Shown here: positions 48,733 through 58,779 of the stretch, one piece after another | Layout: each line of letters begins with the position of its first letter | Position numbering within the stretch: position 1 is the stretch's first letter | Assembly (NCBI GenBank): GCA_023374045.1 | Contig: CM041780.1 | Span: 172,055,339 to 172,119,338, forward strand | Source of the DNA: Limonium bicolor | Taxonomy: Eukaryota; Streptophyta; Magnoliopsida; Caryophyllales; Plumbaginaceae | DNA: 64,000 bases | Direction: 5' to 3' | Notes under the pieces: generated by a model | What the model was told of the DNA's origin: nothing | The model's input: only the letters and a program-made list of their open reading frames with translations | Database searches by the model: none | Program-made: the position numbers and the translations under genes

Positions 48733-50261
48733 CTAGTGAGTAAACAAAGAAGGGTACTTCGCCCTCATCTTATCCTCTAATTCCCACGTGGCCTCTTCGA
48801 CATCCTGGTTAGACCAGAGAACCTTCACCAGTCGCACTGACTTGTGGCGAGTGTCCCTAGTCTTGCTGTCCAAGATTCTCTGAGGAGTCTCCACGGATCT
48901 CATATTTGGTTCTAAAGTTAACCTCTCAGGTTCTAACACATGGGAGGGGTGGTGCATGTATTTCTTTAGCTGTGAAACATGAAAAACATCATGCACTTTA
49001 CCCAGCTCAGTAGGTAAATTCAACCTGTAAGCAACCGGGCCCACCCGTTCCGTAATCTCATAAGGACCAACAAATTTCGGGCTTAATTTGCCCTTCTGCC
49101 CAAACCTGAATACACCCTTCATCGGTGAAACTCGCAGAAATACCTGGTCGCCCACTACAAACTCCAGGTCCCGTCGTCGAACATCAGCATACGACTTCTG
49201 CCTATCTTGAGCAGCTTTCATGTTCTCCCTGATTTGCTGAACTTCAGCCTTAACTTGTTCTAAGTACTCTGGTCCTATAATGACCGTCTCACTCGACTCA
49301 TCCCAGCAGAGCGGTGTACGACATGGTCTACCGTACAACGCTTGAAAAGGTGCCATCTTGATCAAAGCGTGATAGCTGTTGTTGTATGAAAACTCGATCA
49401 GATGCAATCTGTCAATCCAACTGCCCTGGAAGTCTAAGGCACATGCTCTCAGCATGTCCTCGAGTGTCTGAATAGTACGCTCAGTCTGACCATCTGTCTG
49501 AGGATGGAACGCGGTACTCAGCTTGAGTTCTGTACCCAACGCTTCTCTGGTAGCTCTCCAGTACCTCGAAAGGAATATGGTATCTCTATCTGACACTATG
49601 GTCTTTGGTATACCGTGATGTCTCATGATTTCTTTCTCAAATAACTCAGCTAATTTGGTCACCTTCCAAGTATCCTTCATCGGTATGAATCGGGCTACTT
49701 TGGTAAGGCGATCCACCACCACCCATATCATGTTGAGACCTCCCCTAGCAGGTGGAAGCCCAACTACGAAGTCCATGGATATATCATGGAACTTCCACTC
49801 CGGAACTGGCATCGACTGTACCTTTCCGCCCGGTCGTCGGTGCTCGAATTTCACCTTCTGGCATGTGAGACACCTCAAGACGAACTCGGTAACATCTGTC
49901 TTCATCCCCGACCACCAGAAGTATCTCTTCATGTCTTTATACATTTTAGAGGCTCCCGGATGGATGGAAACTGAAGAACAGTTTGATTCTCTAAGTATAC
50001 GGTCTTTCAGATCCGTGTTGCCTCGTGGTATGCATAATCGGCCCTTAAGTCTGATCAGATCATCATCATGAAGTCTGAAGTCGTATTTCTGACTCTCAAA
50101 GGTACCATCTGTCAGCTTCTGTCTGACCTCTCTCATGTACTCATCTGTCCTCTGAGCCTCTCGCACCTCATCAACCAAGCTGGAGAAAGAAACTAGCGAA
50201 TGGAGTGAGTGTGCTCGACGGCTCAGGGCATCTGCTACAACATTGGCCTTCCCCTCTTTGT
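48733..50261 (-). pseudogene. Tekay-like pol fragment: RNase H tail, integrase, chromodomain
   Basis: Open for about 510 codons; the frame runs into LTR X sequence to an ATG at 50319, so the first 17 or so residues of that 528-residue reading are not pol. The order is RNase H end YKEGKANVVADALSRR; integrase zinc region (HPG at 120, C150, C153); catalytic D183, D244 and E280 with exact D-35-E spacing; GPY module (418-420); and chromodomain (478-526, with LVKVLW and EEATWE). This gives a chromovirus of the Tekay/Del type. The first zinc His is Asn113, so the HHCC finger is damaged. Integrase joins cDNA to the host genome, and the chromodomain guides it to chromatin. RT, protease and gag are missing, so the fragment cannot act alone, although its frame is intact. 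Confidence 0.93.
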
Positions 50262-51825
50262 ATTGGGGGTTTTGGGTTTTTGGGTTGTAATTGGAGAAAA
50301 AAGGAAAAACAATAAACACTAAACTAACTATCTAGGATAGATGTAGCTCGGGAAGGATCTTTGCACCCGTCCTCCCCTTTCTACTGATTTGTCGAACTTA
50401 TAACTTATAGCTAAACAATGGAACACTTAATTAATTAGCAACCTAATCTAGGCCTACTAATCCTAACCAATCTAATCGGGATTTCTCAATCAGTTAAGCC
50501 CAGGGTTAATCGATAGCACTAAGCTCAAGTTCTCCTAAGGTTGCAATGTAGTCTAATATCAAAATCATTGAATCAGAGTACATTGTTCTAGTCTTCAACG
50601 GTTAAGGTTTCTATCTCAGAATCACATTTTGATAGAATCCCACAATAATGCTAAACTAATTGGTAGGCCACACCAACCAATTAACACATAGATGACAAAT
50701 TGAGTAAAACTCTAAACAAATCCCTAAATCATGAGTGGGAAGTTTAAGAATCATAAATACCCAATAATCATCTTCATTAAGCTCAAAGACTAAAATAAAG
50801 CATAAATACAAGTTCAAGGTTCAACAATGGAGGTTTTATGGATTTTGGGGCAAAATCCTCATCCCAAGCTACAAGGGAGGTTAAGCCTCCATTAGAGCAT
50901 AAGTGAGAGAGAAAGGAGAAGAAATAGCCATGGGAGGTTGAAGAAGAGCTTCAATGGTGAGGGGTTCTTCCTCTTCTTTCCCTTCTTCTTCTTCCTCTTC
51001 TTCTTCCTTATTTTCCTCTCTTTTCTCTCTTATTTCTGATCTGGGTCGTGGCTCTCTTCCCCTTATCTCTCCTTCTTTTTCTGCTGTTAAAAACACAGAT
51101 TTGGGCAAAATCCGCGACCAACCGACCCACCCTGGGTCATTCCCGTGGGTCGGTCGAGTCCAGAAGCAATTTCAGGGCCGAAAATTGCGTTTTTAAGTTC
51201 TACCGACCCACCCTGGGTCGGCCCCCGGAACGAGCATTTCTGGCCTCCGAAACATCCGACCGACCCACTCTGGGTCGGTCTTAGGGTCGGTCCGGTGGGC
51301 AGGCTAACTTCAAAATGCTGTATCTTCTTCGTTTAGCTCTGATTTTGGATCCGTTTGCGCCCACACGTTTTTCTTTTCCTATACTTTATTTCTAGCTATG
51401 TTATTTCTCCTATTTCAACAATAGTTGTGTAAAACACCAATAAACACAAAACTAGAGGAAAACTAGCTAGAGTGGAGAAATGAGCATGAAAGTGAAGATA
51501 AAACATATGAAATACACCTCTAAAACATGCTCATTTGGAAACTCATCACCTGGCATGTATAGAGGCCTAAATTAATGATAAAGGAAGTTTCATTATCTAT
51601 ACAATTGTACTTTTCTATAAAGAAATATGTCATAAAGGAAACTATCATATTTGATATATCTTCATAGAGACCATCCAGTCTAGTTGTAGAGGGATTATTC
51701 TCCAAACAAGCCAGAATAAGATCATTGCTTTCCCAGTTAGTAGAGCAGATCATCAAAATAACTTTGCACAATTGCTTTAACCTCCATGCTATCCAGCTTC
51801 ATCCCCTTGTAACTTTTCTAGTCCG
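50262..51825 (+). repeat. 1.55-kb direct repeat, right copy
   Basis: Second copy of 46173-47726: LTR X without its first 160 bp (50262-51548), CCTGG (51549-51553), then Copia LTR. It differs by small indels, for example near 50990 and 51054. Past 51825 it continues into the original Copia flank, while the left copy does not. Confidence 0.92.
51120..51299 (+). repeat. GACCGACCC/GGGTCGGTC boxes, right copy of X
   Basis: Same three box pairs as 47022-47200. Confidence 0.8.
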
Positions 51826-51989
51826 CCCCAAGGTCACAACCATAACCTTGTAGACAGCTTGGCTTTCGACATAAATACCAAGTATAAAAGAGTATGAAAA
51901 GAATTTATGATTTAAATGCACAATAAGATTAGTGCAACAAATTTATAAGCACGTAAAATTAATTAACATTAAACATGAAATTACCATCA
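51554..51989 (-). mobile_element. Copia LTR, right part
   Basis: 51554-51825 repeats 47456-47726. The sequence then runs on to CATCAACA at about 51989, a plausible LTR start (TGTTGATG on the minus strand). No target duplication was identified. Confidence 0.45.
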
Positions 51990-52728
51990 ACAAGCCTCTT
52001 CGGTCATTCTTTTGGTCTAGAGATGTAGATAGAAAAAACCTCCATCTATTTTGGGAAGTATAGTATTTTCACAACAAAATGCTATTTAGGTTAAATAATC
52101 ACATTCATGATCTAAACAAACATGGTCATTAATGATCTTTTGATCTTCTTAGATGTTCTTTCAGCTTCTCATTATAGTTGATGGTGTTAGCTACCAACAA
52201 AGAGCATTCACTCTGTATTTATGACAATATAGCTTCTTCTTACCACTATACTATCTTCTTACTCACCCAACTACTTTCTTTTCTTCATTCCTGTTCACTA
52301 AATCTCACTCTCTTCCCTTCTCAATCTTTTAACTTTCAAACAACTGAAACCAGAGAATTGATGTTGTCTAAGGGTATGAACCACCATCGAGTGAGGTATT
52401 TTTAGTTTTGAAACAAAATTCACCACACTGTAATAGTTTCTTGTTGCACAAGTGTGTATAAGCAGTGTTTGGTAATTAAATTATTTGGTCTAAATAGTTG
52501 AAATGTGTTACACAATATATTCAAAAAAGCATTAGCAAATATGTCGCTAGTAACATACTGTTACATCACCAAATAGAGAGCACAAAAGCCCATAAAACAT
52601 AATAGGAAAAGAACTAACTGTTATGTACAATGGAAGTGGGTGAACAGGAGGTGTCAAAACATAGTTTTTGGACGCAAAAGCTGTGCTGAATTGAACTTTT
52701 TTCTTTGCATCAAAATTTATATATTTTA
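51990..52728. other. Flanking DNA, possibly a gene 5' end
   Basis: No transposon signature seen. 52230-52350 is pyrimidine-rich like a plant 5' leader. Near 52465 a CAGTGTTTGGTAAT word resembles a hAT end, without a partner. Confidence 0.35.
52361..52395 (+). other. Candidate short first exon
   Basis: ATG at 52361 encodes MLSKGMNHHRVR and is followed by a donor-like GAG/GTATTT at 52396. It comes after a CT-rich leader. The peptide is not recognised and no second exon could be assigned; the Harbinger MITE and E2 lie just downstream. Confidence 0.18.
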
Positions 52729-53169
52729 GGGTGCGTTCACTTCGAGACAAGGAAACATAATGGAATCAGGAAAGGGAATGGAAAAGAAAGGAAAGTGAAA
52801 CACCCCTGAACATTTAATCACATGAAATCATAAACGCGAGGAGACTATCCGAAGATAACACGTCATATAATCCGGACATAAATAATGTATGAACATTAAG
52901 TTCAGTATATACACGTCCGAAAACACGACAACGTTACATGTTAAGGTAGTCACGTACTTATATATGTACGAATATGAAAACACATGTATGTAACGTTACG
53001 GTACTATAACGTTGTAATAATTAATAACGTCGCATAGTTATGTGTAACTGAAACGCTACAAATAAAAAGGTCGTATATATAACATAACGAAAATTAAGTG
53101 GTCGCGTATCTAGCTAATAACGCGATATATTATATGGTCTTACATATAAATAAGCATGTATAACTTATA

Positions 53170-53275
53170 CAAAAAAAAAGAAGAAGAAAAAGGAGCAAAG
53201 ACGCTCCCGCTGAGGTTCAAACCCCATACCTCTCGTATACCTCGTGAACGTCTTAACCGGTTGAGCTATGCTCGA
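53170..53275 (-). ncRNA. tRNA-like Pol III cassette in LTR E2
   Basis: Minus strand: TAGCTCAACCGGTTA (A box, plus 53254-53268), GGTTTGAACCT (B box, plus 53213-53223), then a GGAGC/GCTCC hairpin (53192-53207) and a T run (plus-strand A 53171-53179). GGTA(TAC)GAGAGGT between the boxes is shared with the E1 cassette. Its position and antisense orientation match E1. Confidence 0.55.
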
Positions 53276-54879
53276 ATTCGGTAACTTATACCACTGAATC
53301 AAAACTAGTATCCTGTCAACTATAGTAAATACAAAGAAAAGAGAACCAACTGCACCGTCCCTGTAGCATCGCCTTCTTCCTCTTCTCCCTCGATGGGAAC
53401 CGGATCGAACAAAAAAAAATGAAACTAGAGGAATCAAATTCTGTAACGATAGAAGTTTGTTTATTCAATCGCCCATAATAGCCCTTGTAAATTGAGACAA
53501 TTCAGACAGTGTTCCTTCCTGAAACTCATGCCCTCTCAGTCTCAGTCCCCGGTAGTACGCTTGAATAAAAAAATAATAATAACGACAACATCCGCTCTGC
53601 AGAAGTTTCCTCTCACGCCAGTCCTTAATCCATGACCCCCTAAACTATTCTCTGTATCATCGACTAATGCAGACACAACAGAAAAGAAAACTAACACTAA
53701 CAATGCTTGATTTGCCCGACAACCTGAAACAGAAGAGAGTGGCCTTTATTTCTGTTAAATCGCTCAAATATCCAACAGGAGCATCAAAGTCTGTGTTTTT
53801 TCTCAAACACCCACGCACCAGTGTTCTCTTTTCCCTAACTTTCACAAATTCCCTCCACTGTTCTCTGTAACAGCAACCCCAAGTCAGTCAAACCATACTC
53901 CTGTGTCAACTTCTAGTGTTGGGAAACCTCTGATTAATACACTGCTCAGTTATTCTCCTCCTTCCTTTGCATGTCGTGCCAACAACAACTCAGGTAAATC
54001 TCTTGCTGTTGCTCCTGAGTGAAGGTAAGCCCATGTCAAGGCTGTACTCCTGTCTTCTTGATTTCTTTTTGTTCCTGATCAAAGAGAGTAACTCCACTTT
54101 TTTCATATAACAGCAGTCCCTTGGTAACCTGTGGCATTTTCCTCCAAAATACAGAGAACTGATAAGAACCAGCTCTCTGGTGTGAATATCAGTTCCAGGT
54201 AAATCACAATCAGCCTTGCTTTGTTGTTTCAGTTCGAGGAGAAAAAAAAACTGACACTCTACTCTTGCATTCCTTCTTGTTAAGCAGCGAATTCCACACC
54301 TCTTGATATCTCTCTGTCTGCCTGATAGACCTGGAGCTCAAACTCTTGAAAATTCTGGATCAACTCAGTCCAGGAAACTAATAGGTGAAACTTAAACAAA
54401 TACACTCCCTCTGTGTGGTTTTGCCCGACAGTCCATGCATCAGTTTCTCTAACATTTCTCCTGTTTCCCTGTCCCTGATCAAACCCCACTCTTTCAGTAT
54501 AGCAGGGTTCCTTGCAAGCTGTGACCCTCTTCCTCAAAAAAAGAGAAAGAAAAACTGATAAGACCAGTCTCAGGTAACTTATAACAGACCCAACTGTATT
54601 GCCTTTTAATCCTCCTGTTTCATAGCCCCGCATGACATGCTGCTCCTCTCCTAAAATGATCAGGCAAGAAATCCCTCAACCACACAGCAGCACTTGTGAG
54701 CCTGAACTGCAGATTCAAGGTAAACTATTTAACCTGTTACAGATCACAAGAGTGTTGTCGCATTTCAAATTCTGCAACATGGTGTCATGTTGTTAGATGT
54801 CTAGAAGTAATACAATTCTAGTTTTAGGGTTTTTTTTCTTTATAACTACTTCTCAGGAGTATAGCCAATATTGTTGTGA

Positions 54880-56800
54880 GTTCTTTTGAGGGTAGGGCTA
54901 CATTGAGACAACTAGTTAAGCAACTCAAGAACTTGGGAAAAAGAAACAACTGAAGAACCAAATTAGTAAGTGACAGAAAAGGAAATGATCAGTTTTGGGA
55001 TTTCAGAGTTTTTCCTGGTTTCTTTGTCCAGGGGTTTTACAGGGTGGTGTAGAGTTAATTATGAACTTAAGACAACCAGTACCTTACTGACTCACCTGAC
55101 TAGTTATCTAAACGTGGGAATATTGAAGAGCAAGAAACAAAAACAGATAGCAACTTTAAAGAATAGAAAACTTATGCACCAAATAAACCTTCTGTTCCTG
55201 TTGCAGTTTCAGTGGCTAAACTATATTGTCTTGGGTCTGTTGGAATTCAAAAGACTATCACACCCTAAACTACTTGAGTTGGTAATGAGAGGAAACTGAA
55301 GATCAAATTCGTGAGTAAAGCAGAAAGGAAAACAGAAGAGGGAAGAAGTCTCACTGTTTCAGCTTCTGGAATATGGTACCTTCTGTATATTAACTTATCA
55401 GATTATAGCCTTGTTGTTATGAGTTAGCTTTGGATTTAAACTCCTGATAAAACTCTTAGTAAATGGGGACACACCTGGGTGGAAGCAAAAAAAAAAACCT
55501 GCTCTGTAACAGAAAATAATGAAAGAAAAGATAACAGAAATCTTGTCACTAGACTGAAAAGAAGTGCAGCAGTGTGGGAATTCTGTTTTCTCGGTTCAGG
55601 TTTTTGGTGTAAAGAACTTATCAGAAGCAGTACAAAACTAGTGTTGGCTTAATAATGTACTTGGAGTTGTATTAAAACACATAGCCGAGTGACTGAACCA
55701 GTTTGGGAAGAAAGGAGATATGTTAGATAGCAGAAACAAAAACAACCAAAGGAAATATATCAGTTTTTCAGTTTCTTTCTTTTAGTCTGTGTAATAGGTT
55801 TACCGAAAGTGTAGCCCTTGTTGTCTTGGGTGTGTTTTGGGTTAAAGACTGGATAGACCACCTAATCAAATGAGTGAGCAGGTTGAGAAAGCTGAAATTA
55901 GATCGAAGAACAGAAAAAAATCTATGTGAGTAGGTGCATCAGGTTATCAGTTTTCAGATTTGTGAATAGTTTCTGTTTCTGTACAGAGGGTTAAGTGAGT
56001 TCCTATTGGAGTAGTTTTGAGTTTAAAAGGGAGATAGAACACTTAACAGAGTAAGAAGCACATAGGGGAAAAGTGAGAGACAAATAGGTAAGTAACAGAA
56101 GGGAATAAAGGAAAACATAGCAGAATTCAATGCTCCAGCTTTATGGTTTGTTCTCTGAAAGTTGACTTCTGTATAGCTATGTGACAGTGGACTGTTTGGG
56201 GTTGGTTTCGAATTTAAACTGTGGTATAATGCTCAACTATATAGGTAAGCACCTTGGGAGAGATTTGAAAGAAAGAATTATAATTAAACAGGGGAGAGTC
56301 AAGGAGAAGGCATCGGGTTTCATGGTTTTCAGTTTCAGTTTTCTGATTGCCTTTTTGTATCTGTTTCTGTGTAATTAATTACAGATGTTATAGGAGAGCT
56401 TTATGAGTATAGTCTTGAGTTTAAACCAAGCTTAACACTCATAATTAGTGGGTAAACACGGCAGGAAAGAAACAAACCTAAACTGAACTAACTAGCAACA
56501 AGAACCAAGAGGGAATGTGTAGCTTGTGTTTCAGTTTCATTGAGATTATAGCTTCTGTATAACTGGGTTACAAGGGCGTAATGAGTGTGATTCTAGTTTT
56601 ATAAAGAGCCCAAATAATAGCCAATAAATGTAGCTAGATGAGCAAACATGCTGGGAAGGTTAAGCATCACTTTACTACATTAGAAACGAAGTTAGATAAG
56701 ATGGTGCAAGTAGATTGTGTTTCAGATTTGGAAGCCTTCGGGTTCTGCGTAAGCAAACTTTATGGGTATTTTAAGGATTATAGTATTAGGATAATAAAGT
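54880..56800 (+). repeat. Degenerate ~190-bp tandem array in LTR E2
   Basis: Units marked by (A)CTTAGTTAAG-like words on the reverse strand recur near 54910, 55098, 55266, 55452, 55684, 55864, 56044, 56237, 56441 and 56630, mean spacing about 191 bp. The earlier part (53880-54880) is related but less regular. Counterpart of 34050-36520. Confidence 0.68.
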
Positions 56801-57589
56801 TAAAACACTTCTAACCTACCTAGTTAAAAATAATAATAATATATATACACCTTATACAAGTTAAATCTATTTTATATAAACTTGTTACATAATTAACACT
56901 TAAAATGCTCTAAAACATTAGCTAGGAAAAAGGACTTAATTAACGTGTGAGTTGACTATGTGAATGTCCTAGGAGTAAGATAAGCCTAGGATTAATACTT
57001 GGGAAGTTCTAAGGGTTAATATAGACTAAGCATTTAACAACACACCTAGGGAATAACACCCGATATAAAGTGTCATCACATGAAATGATAAACTGACACA
57101 TTGTTTTAATTAACGCTAGGGCCGTAGCGAACTCCGACCGGGACCCCGTGTGTGAGAAAACTCGTACTTTCAAATAAGGTATGGACATGTGTGGTTCGTA
57201 TGTTGCCGTGTTACACGGCTTGTTTGCTGTGTGCCTTGTGTGAAAACGACCATAAGATTAAAGCATGAAATTGGATTGCTTGCTTTTCTTGTTATACGAT
57301 TGCTAGATCATTGTTGTATATTATTGGCGCTCACAAAGTAGCTTAGTCCCTTCTCGTTTATGGAACTTGAAATGAACCACAACGATCTATGAAAACAAGA
57401 AAACTTTACAAAGGGGAACTCCTCTCTAACCATTGAGGACGTACCATGACACCCACTATGGTGTCCATCCATTAATGATAATGAAGAGCAAATATCAACT
57501 GGTGAAAACATGAGAATAACCCGGGAAGACAACATCTCGGGCCGCGCGGTATGGAATGCTCGGGAGTTGGTATCTGCATCAGATCCTTC

Positions 57590-57835
57590 GACCGACTATT
57601 ATGGAGCACATCTTGGGGTCTAGAGATGACCTCTCTCTCTCTCGACGTACGACGCCGGGACTGGAAGATTGGCAAATTGGGAAGCGTGACCTGGGGTCTA
57701 GAGATGACCCCTCTTTCTCAACATGACGCCGGGATTGGAGGATCAGCTATTTGGGGAGCATAACCTGGGGTCTAAAGATGACCCCTCTTTCTCGACGTAT
57801 GACGCCCGGAATGGAGGAATTTACTATGGGGGAGA
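57590..57835 (+). repeat. ~77-bp minisatellite, three units
   Basis: Units contain TGGGGTCTAGAGATGACC, a CTCTTTCTC tract and GACGCCGGGATTGGAGGAT, beginning near 57610, 57690 and 57764. Found in E2 only; not seen in E1. Confidence 0.8.
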
Positions 57836-58191
57836 CGTTCTCCAACGTGCGGTGATAAGAGAACTCACAATTAATCCATAAAGAAGCAAGAAAAGATGGG
57901 CACCTATACTATATGGTCACGGGAACTAACCTACATCCCCAGACTTGGTGCAAGAAAGAGAAAGAGAAGTACACATGATGGAAACAAAGGAAAAAGAAAT
58001 GAAAACACTCAACGTTGAATGATCCCACTATGAGGATCATCATTATTCAAATTCTCTTGTAAGCTCGACTTGTTTTACATGCTTTAAGTGCTTGTTGTAT
58101 CTCTATGCTCAACGTGTTATGAGTGCTATATTGATGTTGTATGTTGTGTGTTATTGTTTTCCATAGCATGCAAATTGGACTTAATAATATT

Positions 58192-58262
58192 CGACCATGT
58201 AGTCGTGTAGCCCGGCAACATACGGGCTACACATGTTCATACTCAGCATAGTTTTGCTGAGT
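58192..58262 (+). other. Hairpin cluster in LTR E2
   Basis: CGAC/GTCG (58192-58205), GTAGCCCG/CGGGCTAC (58207-58230, 8 bp) and ACTCAGCA/TGCTGAGT (58241-58262, 8 bp), in the order h1-h2-h3 of LTR A; h4 is absent. The stems are longer than in A and of different sequence. Confidence 0.6.
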
Positions 58263-58548
58263 CCTTTATTTTTACAGGTATGAAACTGGAAGCAGACGAA
58301 GAGTAGGCAGGGTGACTACCATAGGGGTAGCCCATCGGGACAAGACTTTTAATTAGTATGTTTTAATGTATGGGTTGTGACTATGTAACACTAAACCCTG
58401 GTTGTATGTTTCGGTTTATGCTGTTTAATTAAGAACTTATGTTGTAGACTCTTGGTACTCGGTTTGTATCTCTCGTTTGTACTCGGATTTGATTAAGGTT
58501 TAAATTCCAGTCATTCAGACCGTAGTTTGGTGTTGATAGTGCTGTTGT

Positions 58549-58570
58549 GTCAACCACGTGGGTGGTTGAC
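58549..58570 (+). other. U5 hairpin hU, LTR E2
   Basis: GTCAACCA/TGGTTGAC, a perfect 8-bp stem around CGTGGG, 103 nt from the LTR end. Confidence 0.6.
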
Positions 58571-58779
58571 GTCTGTGACACCCGGATGGAGTTGTGAATC
58601 CGCTGCTTAGTCTTATCGTGATTTCGTTTGGCGCATTACTTGTACTGCTGTTTGGTTATTCGGGGGCGTTACAGAAAGGGATTCCCCCGAATTAAGAAGT
58701 CTGTTTGATTCTAACACGGAAACGGAATAGAATTCTCAATGATTTTGTTTGGTTCCAAACAGAGAAGTGTTAATACTTC

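Larger units (their letters stand above)
47727..50261 (-). mobile_element. Chromovirus fragment D (LTR start plus pol 3' part)
   Basis: Minus strand, in order: RNase H tail, integrase with chromodomain, internal hairpin-PPT, 230 bp, LTR-adjacent hairpin-PPT, and the first 695 bp of a 3' LTR. Both ends are abrupt: one inside the LTR, the other inside RNase H. There are no TG/CA termini and no small target duplication. The flanks are 1.55-kb direct repeats. It was therefore moved by a rearrangement or repair event rather than by normal integration. Confidence 0.9.
52796..58673 (+). mobile_element. Giant solo LTR E2 (5878 bp)
   Basis: TGAAACACCCC ... GGGCGTTACA with a perfect 5-bp duplication GAAAG (52791-52795 and 58674-58678). 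No PBS, PPT, gag or pol inside. It shares termini, the antisense tRNA-like cassette, the ~190-bp array and the U5 structures with E1. It inserted 67 bp into the Harbinger MITE. Frames inside (for example 54970-55299) have no known domain. The box TCCGCTGC is at 58599-58606. Confidence 0.9.

Noticed and set aside
49625..50071. 148-codon plus-strand frame opposite the integrase
   Set aside because: Shadow of the minus-strand pol reading.
50954..51196. Ser/Pro-rich small protein in LTR X
   Set aside because: Translation of a CTT-rich low-complexity tract; the left copy of the repeat does not keep the same reading.
52460..52590. hAT MITE starting CAGTGTTTGGTAAT
   Set aside because: No partner terminus and no 8-bp duplication found.
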